DNA of 64,000 bases from Lactobacillus jensenii DSM 20557 (GCF_001436455.1 NZ_AYYU01000001.1:90355-154354); one strand, 5' to 3'. Shown: positions 1 through 9,766, counted from the first letter of the stretch. A program made the numbers and translations. Notes: a model not told the origin generated them from the letters alone.

Positions 1-1
1 G

Positions 2-1462
2 CATTTTTTAAAGATGGATCGGACATTCTATCAGCGCCATCGGACAGGCGATTTAATGGCTCACGCAACTAACGATATAACAGCTATTCAATTTGTAGCT
101 GGAGATGGAGTTTTAGCCTTGGTTGATGCCGTATTTACTGGTGGAACGACTTTGATTGCCATGATGATTTTTGTTGATTGGCGCTTGACCTTGATTGCTA
201 TGATTCCGATGCCTCTTCTTGCATTAATGGCTCGTTTTTTAGGTACAAAACTTCATGAAGCATATCGACATAGTCAAGAAGCATTTAGTCAGTTAAATAA
301 CAAGACTCAAGAATCAATTACTGGAATTAAGGTTTTGAAGACATTTGGTCAGGCCCAAGAAGATATTGCGGCTTTTGATAAGATGACATATGATACCATT
401 CGCATTAATAAGCGGGTTTTTAAGATTGATTCGTTATATGATCCACTAACAACTTTAATTATTGGCTTTACTTACATAATTACAATTATTGTGGGTGGTC
501 AAATGGTCCAAACTAATGAAATTAATATTGGGCAACTTGTATCATTTGTAGCTTATATTGCTAGTTTAGAGTGGCCAATGTTTGCTATTGGCTACTTGTT
601 CAACTTGATTGAAAGAGGAAGTGCGAGTTATAAGCGGGTTATGAGCTTACTGAGTGAAAAATCCTTAATTAAAGATCAAGTTGATCATACTGTTGATAAA
701 ATAACTGGCAATCTAGAAGTGAATATTGATAAATTCAAATATCCAGATGAAAAGAATAGATTAGCTTTACAGAAAATTAATTTTAACTTGAAACCTGGGC
801 AAACCTTGGGATTGGTTGGTAAGGTTGGTGCTGGTAAATCGACAATAATTGAATTACTAATGAGAGATTTTGACAATTATCAAGGGCAAATAAAGTTAGC
901 AGGAAAAAATATCAAAGATATAGCTCTGGATTCGTATTTGGGTGAAATCTCTTATGTCCCTCAAGACAATTTTCTATTTTCAGTTTCGATTGCAGATAAT
1001 ATTCGTTTCGCTGAGCCAGAAGCTTCACTTGATCAAATTAGACAAGCTGCTCAAGAAGCAGCATTAGACACTGATATCATGCTTTTCCCAAATAAATATG
1101 ACACTTTAGTTGGAGAAAATGGGGTTTCTCTCTCTGGTGGTCAAAAGCAGAGACTAGCGATTGCGAGGGCACTGATTAAAGATAGTCAAATTTTGATTTT
1201 AGATGATGCCTTGTCAGCTGTTGATGCAAAGACTGAAAAGAGTATTTTAAATAATTTACAAAAATGTCGAAAAGACAAAACTACTATTATTGCTGCTCAT
1301 CGCTTAAGCAGTGTAATGAAAGCAGATCTTATTTTAGTTTTAAAAGATGGTCAAGTTATTGAACGAGGGACCCATGATCAATTATTAGCAGAAAATGGTT
1401 GGTATAAGGAAATGTGGGATAGACAAGAACTTGAGAAGAAAGTAGGTGAAGGAATTGAATAA
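2..1462 (+). CDS. ABC exporter subunit A, ATP-binding/permease protein (5' partial)
   Basis: The reading frame is open from the window edge, so the real start and the first membrane helices lie upstream. What remains is most of a type IV (exporter-fold) transmembrane domain followed by a nucleotide-binding domain. The NBD shows a Walker A (GKVGAGKST), a canonical signature (LSGGQ) and a Walker B ending in Asp-Asp (LILDDALS), so the usual catalytic Glu is Asp. Together with the altered signature in the next gene this is the pattern of heterodimeric exporters of the LmrCD/TM287-288 type with one degenerate ATP site. Such pumps export drugs or lipophilic compounds; the substrate cannot be read from sequence. 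It overlaps the next gene by 17 bases. Confidence 0.9.
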   Translation, partial: HFLKMDRTFYQRHRTGDLMAHATNDITAIQFVAGDGVLALVDAVFTGGTTLIAMMIFVDWRLTLIAMIPMPLLALMARFLGTKLHEAYRHSQEAFSQLNNKTQESITGIKVLKTFGQAQEDIAAFDKMTYDTIRINKRVFKIDSLYDPLTTLIIGFTYIITIIVGGQMVQTNEINIGQLVSFVAYIASLEWPMFAIGYLFNLIERGSASYKRVMSLLSEKSLIKDQVDHTVDKITGNLEVNIDKFKYPDEKNRLALQKINFNLKPGQTLGLVGKVGAGKSTIIELLMRDFDNYQGQIKLAGKNIKDIALDSYLGEISYVPQDNFLFSVSIADNIRFAEPEASLDQIRQAAQEAALDTDIMLFPNKYDTLVGENGVSLSGGQKQRLAIARALIKDSQILILDDALSAVDAKTEKSILNNLQKCRKDKTTIIAAHRLSSVMKADLILVLKDGQVIERGTHDQLLAENGWYKEMWDRQELEKKVGEGIE

Positions 1463-3239
1463 GGAGTATGAATCTATTTGGTCTAAAGCGATTACTTTTA
1501 AAGAGCAAAAACAAATATTTAAACGTATTTTTAAGTTTGTTTTACTATATAAAAGAGAATTTATTGCTTCTTTATTTGGAGCCTTATTAGTAAGTGTAAT
1601 TAATATTCTTTTGCCAAGATTTTTACAATATTATTTAGATCACTTTTTGGCTCATAAGAGTGCAACATGGCAGATTATTTATGGTGTAGCAGCGATTTAC
1701 CTTCTGGGGTTAATATGCAAGGCCTTACTTCAATTCTTTTATGAATATTATTATTCTTTAGCAGGTGAAAAAACTTTAGAAAAAGTTCGTCGAGTTCTAT
1801 ATCAAAAGTTACATCAATTGGGAATGCATTATTTTGATGAAACTCCTGCAGGTTCAATATTATCCAGAGTTACAAATGACACAATGACTTTGAGTACATT
1901 TTTGTCGATGTTTTCAGCTGTTATGATTGGAATTATTTCAATGATTACTGCTTTTGTAGCGATGTATTATACAGATAAGATTGCTGGATTAATTATTTTA
2001 GCTTTTTTGCCGGTTCTACTTCTAATTATGTGGCTATATTCTTATTATAATTCTCGTTTATATCGAGAATACCGCGAACGAAATAGTCTAATGAATACCA
2101 AACTAAATGAAACAATTACTGGCATTAACGTTATTCAACAATTTCGTCAAGAAAAAAGAATTCAAACTAAGTTTGAAGATATAGCAAATGCTCAATTAAA
2201 AACGAGAATGAAATTAGTAAAGATGAATGCTTTACTCCTTTCTCCACTTACTAGTTTGCTATATAATGTTGCGATTGCCATAAGTTTAATTTATTTCGGT
2301 TTTCCTACAAGAAGCGTTTTTGTAGCTGCAGGTGTTATTTATGCTTTCTCAAACTACATTCAGAGCTTTTTTAATCCAATTAGCTCAATGATGGATTCTT
2401 TGACATCATTTACTGATGGAATTGTGGCGGGTAAACGTATATTTAAAATTTTAGATGAAGATGAATTGGAGCCACAGCAAAAGGTTGATCCAAAAGCTAA
2501 GATTGAATTAGGAAAAATTGAGTTTAAGCATGTCTCGTTTTCGTATGATGGGAAAAATGATGTTTTGCATGATATTTCTTTTACATTAGAGCCAGGGCAA
2601 ACCTTAGGAATAGTTGGTCATACCGGTAGTGGTAAAAGTTCTATCATAAATATTATGATGCGATTTTATGAATTTCATTCTGGAGAAATATTACTCGATG
2701 GACATGATATTCGAAGCTTTAGTCCTGAAGAATTACGAAAGAAATTAGGATTAGTATTACAAGAGCCGTTTATGTTTTATGGGGATATTAAAAGTAATAT
2801 TCGCTTATACAATCAAGAAATTAGTGATAAAGCTGTTATTCAAGCAGCTAAGCAAGTTCAAGCTGATGGCTTTATTGAGCAATTACCTGACAAGTATGAT
2901 AGCAAGGTAATTGAAGGTGGAAGTGAATTCTCAAGTGGACAACGGCAACTAATATCATTTGCGAGAACTTTGGTAACTAATCCTAAAATATTGGTTCTAG
3001 ACGAAGCGACAGCTAATGTTGATACTGAAACAGAAACGCTAATTCAAAAGGGCTTGAAGCAATTGCGGCAAGGACGAACTACTTTAGCTATTGCTCATCG
3101 ACTTTCAACGATTAAAGATGCAGATAAAATTATTGTGCTTGATAAAGGTAGAATTGTTGAAATGGGCAATCATGAAGAATTATTGAATCAAAAAGGATAT
3201 TATTATGATTTATATCGTTTACAACAAGATCGAGGATAG
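1446..3239 (+). CDS. ABC exporter subunit B, ATP-binding/permease protein
   Basis: A full-length half-transporter of 597 residues with six predicted membrane helices (about residues 30-320) and a C-terminal NBD. Walker A is GHTGSGKSS and Walker B is VLDEAT with the catalytic Glu present, but the signature reads FSSGQ instead of LSGGQ. That complements the Asp-for-Glu change in the upstream subunit, so the pair should form one canonical and one degenerate ATP site. The start is a GTG inside the end of subunit A; an in-frame TTG at 1455 behind AGGTGAAGGA is an alternative. Co-translation with subunit A is likely. A bidirectional terminator follows directly. Confidence 0.9.
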   Translation: MKELNKEYESIWSKAITFKEQKQIFKRIFKFVLLYKREFIASLFGALLVSVINILLPRFLQYYLDHFLAHKSATWQIIYGVAAIYLLGLICKALLQFFYEYYYSLAGEKTLEKVRRVLYQKLHQLGMHYFDETPAGSILSRVTNDTMTLSTFLSMFSAVMIGIISMITAFVAMYYTDKIAGLIILAFLPVLLLIMWLYSYYNSRLYREYRERNSLMNTKLNETITGINVIQQFRQEKRIQTKFEDIANAQLKTRMKLVKMNALLLSPLTSLLYNVAIAISLIYFGFPTRSVFVAAGVIYAFSNYIQSFFNPISSMMDSLTSFTDGIVAGKRIFKILDEDELEPQQKVDPKAKIELGKIEFKHVSFSYDGKNDVLHDISFTLEPGQTLGIVGHTGSGKSSIINIMMRFYEFHSGEILLDGHDIRSFSPEELRKKLGLVLQEPFMFYGDIKSNIRLYNQEISDKAVIQAAKQVQADGFIEQLPDKYDSKVIEGGSEFSSGQRQLISFARTLVTNPKILVLDEATANVDTETETLIQKGLKQLRQGRTTLAIAHRLSTIKDADKIIVLDKGRIVEMGNHEELLNQKGYYYDLYRLQQDRG

Positions 3240-3240
3240 A

Positions 3241-3267
3241 AAAAAAGTGCCATTAGGCACTTTTTTA
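3241..3267. terminator. bidirectional intrinsic terminator
   Basis: A-run, stem GTGCC/GGCAC and T-run between two convergent genes. It ends the ABC exporter operon on the plus strand and the acyltransferase gene on the minus strand, and overlaps the acyltransferase stop codon. Confidence 0.8.
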
Positions 3268-3879
3268 TTTGGGGATATATTTAAAATCTGGATTTTGGTC
3301 GTAGTCAAGTTTTGCCCATGCATCTTCTAATTGTTTATACAAGATAGGGGTAGTTTCTTTATCGATTTTGGATTTACGCTCAATTGTTATAGGATTACCA
3401 ATCACAACTTCAAGTGGCTTTCGCTTAAGAAAGTCTTTAAAGGTAAGAGGACCTTGATAAACAACTGGTAAAAGTGGCTTGCCGGACATTTTTGCAATCA
3501 CAAATGCTCCACTTTTTAATTCAGCAGAATGGCGAGTTCCGGAAGGGAAAATCATCAATGAATCGTGATTTTTGCGTAAGCCTTTGACCGGAATAGTTAA
3601 GGCAGAAGGTCCGGGATTTTTCCTATCTACAGGGAAAGCACCAGCATGACGTAAAATAAAAGATAAAACTGGATTTTTAAACAGTTCTTTTTTTGCCATA
3701 AACATATATGTCATAGGACTAGTTGCAAGTGCAAATAAAATTGGTTCCCACCATGTACGATGAGGAGCAACTAAGATATATGTTCCTTCTGGTAATCTTT
3801 CCTTATTGTGAACGTGCAAGTGTCCATTTAAAACCCAGACGATAAAACGGGCTATCGGCCGAATGATTTTGTAAAACAT
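3265..3879 (-). CDS. plsC: 1-acyl-sn-glycerol-3-phosphate acyltransferase (PlsC-like)
   Basis: 204 residues. The catalytic block is HRTWWEP (about residues 40-46), i.e. H-X4-E in place of the more common H-X4-D, and a glycerophosphate-binding block FPSGTRHS follows at about residue 110. These motifs and the length fit the small Firmicute PlsC family, which acylates lysophosphatidic acid to phosphatidic acid at the membrane. The N-terminus is hydrophobic and probably membrane-associated. It is transcribed alone, convergent with the ABC exporter, with a good GGAGG-type site upstream of the ATG. A related acyltransferase with another acceptor is possible. Confidence 0.85.
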   Translation of the reverse strand: MFYKIIRPIARFIVWVLNGHLHVHNKERLPEGTYILVAPHRTWWEPILFALATSPMTYMFMAKKELFKNPVLSFILRHAGAFPVDRKNPGPSALTIPVKGLRKNHDSLMIFPSGTRHSAELKSGAFVIAKMSGKPLLPVVYQGPLTFKDFLKRKPLEVVIGNPITIERKSKIDKETTPILYKQLEDAWAKLDYDQNPDFKYIPK

Positions 3880-3942
3880 AAATTACCTCCAATATTGTAG
3901 ACTTATTATATCAAATAAGATGAAAAGGACAAAAAGCAAATC

Positions 3943-4953
3943 ATGAAACTTAAAAACGGTGAAAAAATTGATCATATTTATAGTGATCAAATTCAAATAA
4001 TTCAGGATAAAGAAGCCTTCAGTTTTTCTTTGGATACAATTTTATTAGCTGCTGGTTGTTTAGATTACATTAAGGATCGGGATCAAATTGTTGAATTTTG
4101 TGCTGGGAATTGTGCTGCTAGTATTTATTTAGCTCATCGCAGTGAGGCACATTTCAAAACTATTGAAATTCAAGAACATGCATATGATCAAGGCAAAAGG
4201 TCAATTGAGCTTAACCACTTAGAAAATAGAGTTGAACCTTTTTTAGGGGATGTAAATGATGCCGTTAAATTTGTTGGTAGACAAAATAATATGGTTTTAG
4301 TTAATCCGCCATACTTTAAGGTGGCGCCTGGGCATGTTGTTAATCCAAATGAGAAAAAGGCGATAGCTAGACATGAGATTTTAGTTGATTTAGAGCACAT
4401 TATTTTGCAGGCTAGTCAAGTATTAAAGAATAAAGGTCGACTGGTGATGGTCCATCGTCCAGAACGGCTAGGCGAAATTTGCTATTTTTGTCAAAAATAT
4501 AATTTACCGGTCAAAAAAATCCAACCATACTCTTCTAGTGCAGAAAAAGAAAGTAACCTCATTGTTATTACCGCAAGTAAAAATGGAGCAAGTGATGGAT
4601 TGATTTTAAAAAGTCCAATAATAACTCAAACAAGTGATGGACATTATAATCCGGAAATTAATCAATATTTGTTGGCTCAAGAGGCGGACGTAAAGAAGAA
4701 TTATTATTTTTATGTCTTATTATGTAACGACAATACCCTATATGGCGGTTTTACAACTGATTTGCAGCAGCGCTTAAATGCTCATAATAGTGGCAAAGGT
4801 GCTAAATATACTAAAAGCAGACGACCAGTAAAAATGATTTATCATGAGTGTTTTAATGACAAACAGCAAGCTTTAAAGCGAGAGTATTGGTTTAAACATC
4901 ACTCAAGAAGTTGGAAAGAACAATTTTTAAAAGATCATAATGTGACAATATAA
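3943..4953 (+). CDS. tRNA1(Val) A37 N6-methyltransferase (TrmN6/YabB-like) fused to a GIY-YIG nuclease domain (YazA-like)
   Basis: 336 residues with two recognisable parts. Residues 1-245 are a class I SAM methyltransferase: a SAM-binding stretch VEFCAGNCAAS near residue 48 and the catalytic N6-adenine motif NPPYF near residue 122. This resembles YabB/TrmN6, which methylates A37 of tRNA1(Val) in its characterised homologue. Residues 252-330 are a GIY-YIG (UPF0213/YazA) domain: YYFYVLLC, then LYGGFT, then an Arg-rich helix and KREYWFK with the metal-binding Glu. In Bacillus and most lactobacilli these are two adjacent genes; here no stop separates them. The role of the YazA domain is not established. 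Confidence 0.85.
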   Translation: MKLKNGEKIDHIYSDQIQIIQDKEAFSFSLDTILLAAGCLDYIKDRDQIVEFCAGNCAASIYLAHRSEAHFKTIEIQEHAYDQGKRSIELNHLENRVEPFLGDVNDAVKFVGRQNNMVLVNPPYFKVAPGHVVNPNEKKAIARHEILVDLEHIILQASQVLKNKGRLVMVHRPERLGEICYFCQKYNLPVKKIQPYSSSAEKESNLIVITASKNGASDGLILKSPIITQTSDGHYNPEINQYLLAQEADVKKNYYFYVLLCNDNTLYGGFTTDLQQRLNAHNSGKGAKYTKSRRPVKMIYHECFNDKQQALKREYWFKHHSRSWKEQFLKDHNVTI

Positions 4954-4971
4954 TCTTTTAAAATGTTGTAG

Positions 4972-5000
4972 TTGAAATTTAAATATAGCTTTGATAAACT
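4972..5000 (+). promoter_or_regulatory. candidate rpsB promoter
   Basis: TTGAAA (4972-4977), a 17-base spacer and TAAACT (4995-5000) lie about 45 bases before the structured leader of rpsB. The match to the sigma-A consensus is moderate and was read by eye. Confidence 0.4.
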
Positions 5001-5040
5001 TATTAAGTATGCGTAAGTGCATATAAAATTAACAAAACAC

Positions 5041-5110
5041 ACATCAAGGGCGATTGATATATGGTGCCGAATGGTCAAGTATCGAGTTGATCCCTTGAGA
5101 GGTATTAAAC
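5041..5110 (+). promoter_or_regulatory. structured rpsB leader, probable ribosomal protein leader
   Basis: TCAAGGG (5044-5050) pairs with CCCTTGA (5092-5098) and encloses about 40 bases that include GGTGCCGAATGG. The structure ends about 15 bases before the ribosome binding site of rpsB. Position and shape fit an autoregulatory leader bound by S2, as known for other ribosomal protein operons; no T-run follows, so control of translation is more likely than of termination. Confidence 0.5.
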
Positions 5111-5126
5111 CATAGGAGGATTTTTT

Positions 5127-5909
5127 ATGTCAGTTGTAACAATGAAGCAATTGCTTGAAGCCGGTGTACACTTTGGTCACCAAACTAGAAGATGGGATCC
5201 AAAGATGAAGCCATACATCTTTACTCAAAGAAATGGTATTTACATCATCGACTTACAAAAGACTATCAAGATGTTAGATGATGCTTACAACTACGTTAAG
5301 GCTGTAGCACAAAATGATGGTGTATTCTTATTCGTAGGTACTAAGAAGCAAGCACAAGAAGCTATTAAGGAAGAAGCTACTCGTGCAGGCCAATACTACG
5401 TAAACCAACGTTGGTTAGGTGGTACTTTAACTAACTGGACTACTATTCAAAGTCGTGTTAAGCGTTTGAAGCAATTGAAAGCTATGTCAGAAGATGGTAC
5501 TTTCGACTTATTACCAAAGAAGGAAGTTGCACTTTTGACTAAGGAAATGGACAAATTACAAAGATTCTTAGGCGGTATCGAAGATATGCCTAGAATTCCT
5601 GATGTAATGTTTGTTGTTGACCCTAAGAAGGAAAAGATTGCGGTTCACGAAGCAAACAAGCTTGGTATCCCAGTTGTTGCCATGGTTGACACTAATACTG
5701 ATCCTACTCCAATTGACGTAATCATTCCAGCTAACGATGACGCAATTCGTGCTATTCGTTTAATTGCCGGTGCTATGGCTGACGCTGTAATTGAAGGCAA
5801 GCAAGGCGAAGACGATGAAAACGTTGAACAAGAAATGGCTGACAAGGCTGCAGAATCTAATGACGAAAAGTCAATGGAAGAAGTAGCTAACGAAGCTGAC
5901 GAAGATTAA
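5127..5909 (+). CDS. rpsB: 30S ribosomal protein S2
   Basis: 260 residues with the S2 opening [20 protein letters not shown] and the family signature around [12 protein letters not shown], ending in an acidic tail of about 35 residues typical of lactobacilli. S2 joins the 30S subunit late and is needed for mRNA binding. It is followed 35 bases later by tsf, the usual pairing, and codon use shifts to the highly expressed set (AAG, GGT, AAC). The start has AGGAGG eight bases upstream. Confidence 0.98.
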   Translation: MSVVTMKQLLEAGVHFGHQTRRWDPKMKPYIFTQRNGIYIIDLQKTIKMLDDAYNYVKAVAQNDGVFLFVGTKKQAQEAIKEEATRAGQYYVNQRWLGGTLTNWTTIQSRVKRLKQLKAMSEDGTFDLLPKKEVALLTKEMDKLQRFLGGIEDMPRIPDVMFVVDPKKEKIAVHEANKLGIPVVAMVDTNTDPTPIDVIIPANDDAIRAIRLIAGAMADAVIEGKQGEDDENVEQEMADKAAESNDEKSMEEVANEADED

Positions 5910-5944
5910 TTTTTACTTTTAGTTCCAATTAGGAGGAATTATTA

Positions 5945-6820
5945 ATGGCAAAAATTACTGCTGCACAAGTTAAGGAATTACGTGAACGTACCGGTGCTGG
6001 TATGATGGACTCCAAGAAGGCTTTAGTTGAAGCTGAAGGAGACATGGAAAGAGCAATCGACATTTTAAGAGAAAATGGTGTTGCTAAAGCTGCTAAGAAG
6101 AGTGGTAGAATTGCTGCTGAAGGTTTAGCAGAATTTGCATTTGAAGGTAATACTGCTGCACTTGTTGAAGTTAACTCAGAAACTGACTTTGTTGCATCAA
6201 ACGACAAGTTCATCAACTTAGTTAACGACATTACTAAAGCTGTATTAGCTGCAAAGCCTAAGAACATGGAAGAAGCTTTAAATGCTCCATTAGCTGATGG
6301 AACTATTGAAAGTGCAACTACTAACCTTACAGCCGTAATCGGTGAAAAGATTACTTTCAGAAGATTTAAGCTTATCAACAAGAGCGATGATGAAGTATTT
6401 GGTGCTTACAAGCACAATGGTGGTGCTATCGTTGCATTAGTAACCTTAAAGGGTGGTAACGAAGAAGCAGCTAAGAATATTGCTATGCACGTTGCTGCAA
6501 TTAACCCAGAATACTTAAATAAGGATTCTGTTCCTGCTGACGAATTAGAACGTCAAAAGGCAGTATTCACTAAGGAAACTGAAAATGAAGGCAAGCCTGC
6601 TAACATCGTTCCTAGAATTGTTGAAGGTCGTGTAAACAAGTACTTAAGCGAAATTTGCTTAGTAGATCAACCTTACGTTAAGGATTCTGACATGACTGTT
6701 GAAGCTTACGCTAAGTCACAAAATGCTACTGTAGTTAACTTCGAACGTTTCGAAGTTGGTGAAGGTATCGAAAAGAAGCAAGAAGACTTTGCTGCTGAAG
6801 TACGTGAACAAATGAAGTAA
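5945..6820 (+). CDS. tsf: translation elongation factor Ts
   Basis: 291 residues, the normal length for the Firmicute form. The N-terminal module contains the family signature LRERTGAGMMDSKKAL (about residues 11-26), and the TDFVA motif near residue 80 contacts EF-Tu. EF-Ts regenerates EF-Tu-GTP in the cytoplasm. It is cotranscribed with rpsB and closed by a strong intrinsic terminator. Codon bias is that of a highly expressed gene. Confidence 0.98.
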   Translation: MAKITAAQVKELRERTGAGMMDSKKALVEAEGDMERAIDILRENGVAKAAKKSGRIAAEGLAEFAFEGNTAALVEVNSETDFVASNDKFINLVNDITKAVLAAKPKNMEEALNAPLADGTIESATTNLTAVIGEKITFRRFKLINKSDDEVFGAYKHNGGAIVALVTLKGGNEEAAKNIAMHVAAINPEYLNKDSVPADELERQKAVFTKETENEGKPANIVPRIVEGRVNKYLSEICLVDQPYVKDSDMTVEAYAKSQNATVVNFERFEVGEGIEKKQEDFAAEVREQMK

Positions 6821-6830
6821 TCTTCAAAAA

Positions 6831-6856
6831 AGAAGCACAAAGTGCTTCTTTTTTTT
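6831..6856 (+). terminator. intrinsic terminator of rpsB-tsf
   Basis: Stem AGAAGCAC/GTGCTTCT with a three-base loop followed by a run of T residues, starting ten bases after the tsf stop. Confidence 0.9.
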
Positions 6857-6909
6857 GCTTAAAATTATTCATATATAAGCTAAACAACAAAACATTATCA
6901 ACTTAAGTA

Positions 6910-6918
6910 TGGTAAAAT
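6910..6918 (+). promoter_or_regulatory. candidate pyrH promoter (extended -10)
   Basis: TGG followed by TAAAAT forms an extended -10 element 29 bases before the pyrH start; no convincing -35 box is seen, which extended -10 promoters tolerate. Confidence 0.5.
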
Positions 6919-6946
6919 GTTAAGAGCAAAACACTAGGAGGTTATT

Positions 6947-7672
6947 ATGAGTCAAGTTAAGTATAAACGAATCATTTTAAAAGTTAGTGGTGAAGCTTTA
7001 GCCGGACCAAAAGGTGTAGGTATTGATCCAATCGTTATTAGCCACTTAGCAAAAGAAATTAAATCAATCCATGATTTAGGTGTTGAAATCGGTGTTGTCT
7101 GTGGTGGTGGTAATATGTGGCGTGGTGAAACTGGTGCCAAGCTAGGAATGGAAAGATCACAAGCAGATTACATGGGAATGCTTGCAACTATTATGAATGG
7201 TTTAGCTTTACAAGATGGTTTGGAACATGTCGGAGTTCCTACCAGAGTTCAAACATCAATTGAAATGAGACAAGTTGCTGAACCATACATTAGAAGAAGA
7301 GCAGTTCGTCACTTAGAAAAAGGTCGTGTTGTAATTTTTGGTGGTGGTACTGGTAACCCTTATTTCTCAACTGATACTACAGCTGCTCTACGTGCAGCAG
7401 AAATCGATGCTGATGTGATTTTGATGGCTAAAAATGGCGTTGATGGCGTATATTCAGCTGATCCGAAAATTGATCCTAGTGCAACAAAATATGATGAGTT
7501 AACTCAATTAGAAGTAATTTCAAAGAACTTGAAAGTTATGGATAGAACTGCAAGTTCATTATCAATGGATACTGATATTCCATTAATCGTCTTCAATGTA
7601 AATACTGAAGGTAACATTAAGAAAGTTATCGAAGGTGAAAATATTGGTACTGTAATTAGAGGTGGAAAATAA
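6947..7672 (+). CDS. pyrH: uridylate kinase (UMP kinase)
   Basis: 241 residues of the amino-acid kinase fold. VSGEAL and the glycine-rich CGGGNMWRG lie in the N-terminal half, [14 protein letters not shown] in the middle and the nucleotide-binding [12 protein letters not shown] after it. The hexameric bacterial enzyme makes UDP from UMP and is regulated by GTP and UTP. The stop codon overlaps the frr start by one base (TAATG), so the two are translationally coupled, as in most Firmicutes. Confidence 0.97.
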   Translation: MSQVKYKRIILKVSGEALAGPKGVGIDPIVISHLAKEIKSIHDLGVEIGVVCGGGNMWRGETGAKLGMERSQADYMGMLATIMNGLALQDGLEHVGVPTRVQTSIEMRQVAEPYIRRRAVRHLEKGRVVIFGGGTGNPYFSTDTTAALRAAEIDADVILMAKNGVDGVYSADPKIDPSATKYDELTQLEVISKNLKVMDRTASSLSMDTDIPLIVFNVNTEGNIKKVIEGENIGTVIRGGK

Positions 7673-8229
7673 TGACAAATGATGTAATTGCTAAAGCAAA
7701 AGAAAACATGAATAAGTCTATTGCTGTTTATCAAAAAGAATTAGGAAATATTCGTGCAGGTGTAGCTAATGCAAGTTTGTTAGAAGGCGTAAAGGTTGAT
7801 TATTATGGTGTGCCTACTCCATTAACTCAAATGTCTAGTGTGACTATTCCAGAAGCTCGCGTTCTTTTAGTAACTCCATATGATAAATCTAGTTTAGACA
7901 ATATTGAGCATGCACTTTTAGCAAGTGACCTAGGACTTACACCTGCAAATGATGGTAATGTAATTCGCTTAGTGATTCCACAACTAACCGGTGAACGTCG
8001 TGAAGAAATTGCCAAACAAGTTGGTAAGCAAGCTGAACAAGCTAAGATTGCTATTAGAAATGTTCGTCGTGAAGCTATGGATAGCTTGAAAAAACAAGAA
8101 AAAAATGGCGACATTACTGAAGATGAACAAAAGCGTTTAGAAAAAGACGTTCAAAAAGTTACAGATGATGCTACTAAGCGTGTCGACCAACTTGCTGACG
8201 AAAAGCGTAAGGAAATTACTAAGGGCTAA
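7672..8229 (+). CDS. frr: ribosome recycling factor
   Basis: 185 residues, the standard size. The long helical bundle includes the conserved stretch [11 protein letters not shown] (about residues 24-34) and the C-terminal helix with RDVRRE-like residues ([14 protein letters not shown]). RRF splits post-termination ribosomes together with EF-G. It sits between pyrH (one-base overlap) and uppS (three-base gap) in one operon. Confidence 0.97.
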   Translation: MTNDVIAKAKENMNKSIAVYQKELGNIRAGVANASLLEGVKVDYYGVPTPLTQMSSVTIPEARVLLVTPYDKSSLDNIEHALLASDLGLTPANDGNVIRLVIPQLTGERREEIAKQVGKQAEQAKIAIRNVRREAMDSLKKQEKNGDITEDEQKRLEKDVQKVTDDATKRVDQLADEKRKEITKG

Positions 8230-8232
8230 TCA

Positions 8233-8946
8233 ATGACAAAAGAAAAAGAGTTAAATCATCTTGCCATTATTATGGATGGCAATGGTCGCTGGGCTCAAAA
8301 ACGCCATCTCCCTAGAGTAATGGGACATAAACAGGGTATGCAAAATATCGAAAAAATTGCCTTGGCAGCAAATAAAATGGGCGTAAAGGTTTTGACACTT
8401 TACGCTTTTTCTACAGAAAATTGGGGACGACCAACAGATGAAGTTAGTTATCTTATGAAGTTGCCAATTACTTTTTTTGATAAGTTTATGCCTAAATTGA
8501 TGGAAAATAATGTAAAAGTTAATATAATGGGATTTTTAGATGAATTACCAGAAAAAACTTTAGCAGTAACAAAAAAGGCTATGGCGGATACTAAAAATAA
8601 TACTGGTATGATTTTAAATTTTGCCTTTAATTATGGATCAAGAAGAGAAATAACTTCAGCTATCAAAAAAATTGCTGAAAAAGTTAAAAACGAGAGTATA
8701 AATCTTGAAGATATTAACGATGAATTAGTTAATCAGGAATTATTGACAGCTGATTTACCTTATCCTGATCCCGATTTGATTTTAAGAACATCAGGTGAAC
8801 AGAGAATTTCTAATTTCTTGTTATGGCAATTAGCATATTCAGAATTAGCTTTTACAGATAAATATTGGCCTGACTTTAATGAAGAAGATTTGAAAAAAGT
8901 AATTATGGATTTCCAAATGCGTGATCGTCGCTTTGGTAAATTATAA
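8233..8946 (+). CDS. uppS: undecaprenyl diphosphate synthase (cis-prenyltransferase)
   Basis: 237 residues. The catalytic motif [13 protein letters not shown] lies at the N-terminus with the essential Asp, followed by [12 protein letters not shown] and the C-terminal [15 protein letters not shown]. The enzyme condenses isopentenyl diphosphate units onto farnesyl diphosphate to give the C55 lipid carrier for peptidoglycan and other wall polymers. It forms an envelope sub-operon with cdsA and rseP directly downstream. Confidence 0.97.
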   Translation: MTKEKELNHLAIIMDGNGRWAQKRHLPRVMGHKQGMQNIEKIALAANKMGVKVLTLYAFSTENWGRPTDEVSYLMKLPITFFDKFMPKLMENNVKVNIMGFLDELPEKTLAVTKKAMADTKNNTGMILNFAFNYGSRREITSAIKKIAEKVKNESINLEDINDELVNQELLTADLPYPDPDLILRTSGEQRISNFLLWQLAYSELAFTDKYWPDFNEEDLKKVIMDFQMRDRRFGKL

Positions 8947-8957
8947 AGAGAGAGTAT

Positions 8958-9764
8958 ATGAAACAACGTACAATTACGGCAGTGATTGCCTTAATTTTAT
9001 TTATACCAATTGTTGTTGCAGGCGGTTATTGGATTGACTGGTTGGCAGCAGCATTAGCAGCAGTTGGAATTAGCGAAGTCTTTTTGATGAAGAAACAAAT
9101 TCTTTTATCGATTGACTTCTTATTGGCACTGCTTGCAACTTTGACGTGGACTGTTCCTAAGACATTTTTTAATGTCTTTCCAAAAGGAGTTACTAGACCT
9201 GGTATTTACTTTACAGTAGTTATGTTACTTTTAACTTGGACTGTATTATCTAAGAACAAAACTAGTTTTGATGATGTTGGGGTCTACACATTAGCTTCGC
9301 TATATATTGGAACCGGTTTTCATTATTTAGCAGCAATTCGAAATATTGACCATGTTTCGCTATTAGGTTTAGCGCTACTAGGCTATGTATTTGTGGTAGT
9401 ATGGTCAACTGATATTGGCGCTTATATGATTGGGAAAAAGTTCGGAAAACATAAATTATGGCCAGTGATTAGCCCTAATAAAACCTGGGAAGGTTCTTTA
9501 GGGGCTGTTATTTGCGCAATAATTTTTTCTGCAATTTATATTAATTTAGTTCCATTAGTGAGAGATTACACTTATCTTATTTGGACTAGTGCCTTTTTAT
9601 CAATAGTTGGTCAAATGGGAGATTTAGTAGAATCTGCTTATAAACGTTATTACGGAGTAAAAGATTCAGGAAAAATATTGCCAGGTCATGGCGGTATTTT
9701 AGATCGTTTTGACAGTATGTTATTTGTTTTACCTGTAATTGCTCTATTTTTTATTAAGGGATAA
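8958..9764 (+). CDS. cdsA: phosphatidate cytidylyltransferase (CDP-diglyceride synthase)
   Basis: 268 residues with about eight hydrophobic helices. The cytoplasmic signature appears near the C-terminus as GQMGDLVESAYKRYYGVKDS and PGHGGILDRFDS, which carries the metal-binding Asp residues. The enzyme makes CDP-diacylglycerol from phosphatidic acid and CTP, feeding phospholipid synthesis. It lies 11 bases after uppS and two bases before rseP, the usual arrangement. Confidence 0.96.
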   Translation: MKQRTITAVIALILFIPIVVAGGYWIDWLAAALAAVGISEVFLMKKQILLSIDFLLALLATLTWTVPKTFFNVFPKGVTRPGIYFTVVMLLLTWTVLSKNKTSFDDVGVYTLASLYIGTGFHYLAAIRNIDHVSLLGLALLGYVFVVVWSTDIGAYMIGKKFGKHKLWPVISPNKTWEGSLGAVICAIIFSAIYINLVPLVRDYTYLIWTSAFLSIVGQMGDLVESAYKRYYGVKDSGKILPGHGGILDRFDSMLFVLPVIALFFIKG

Positions 9765-9766
9765 GT

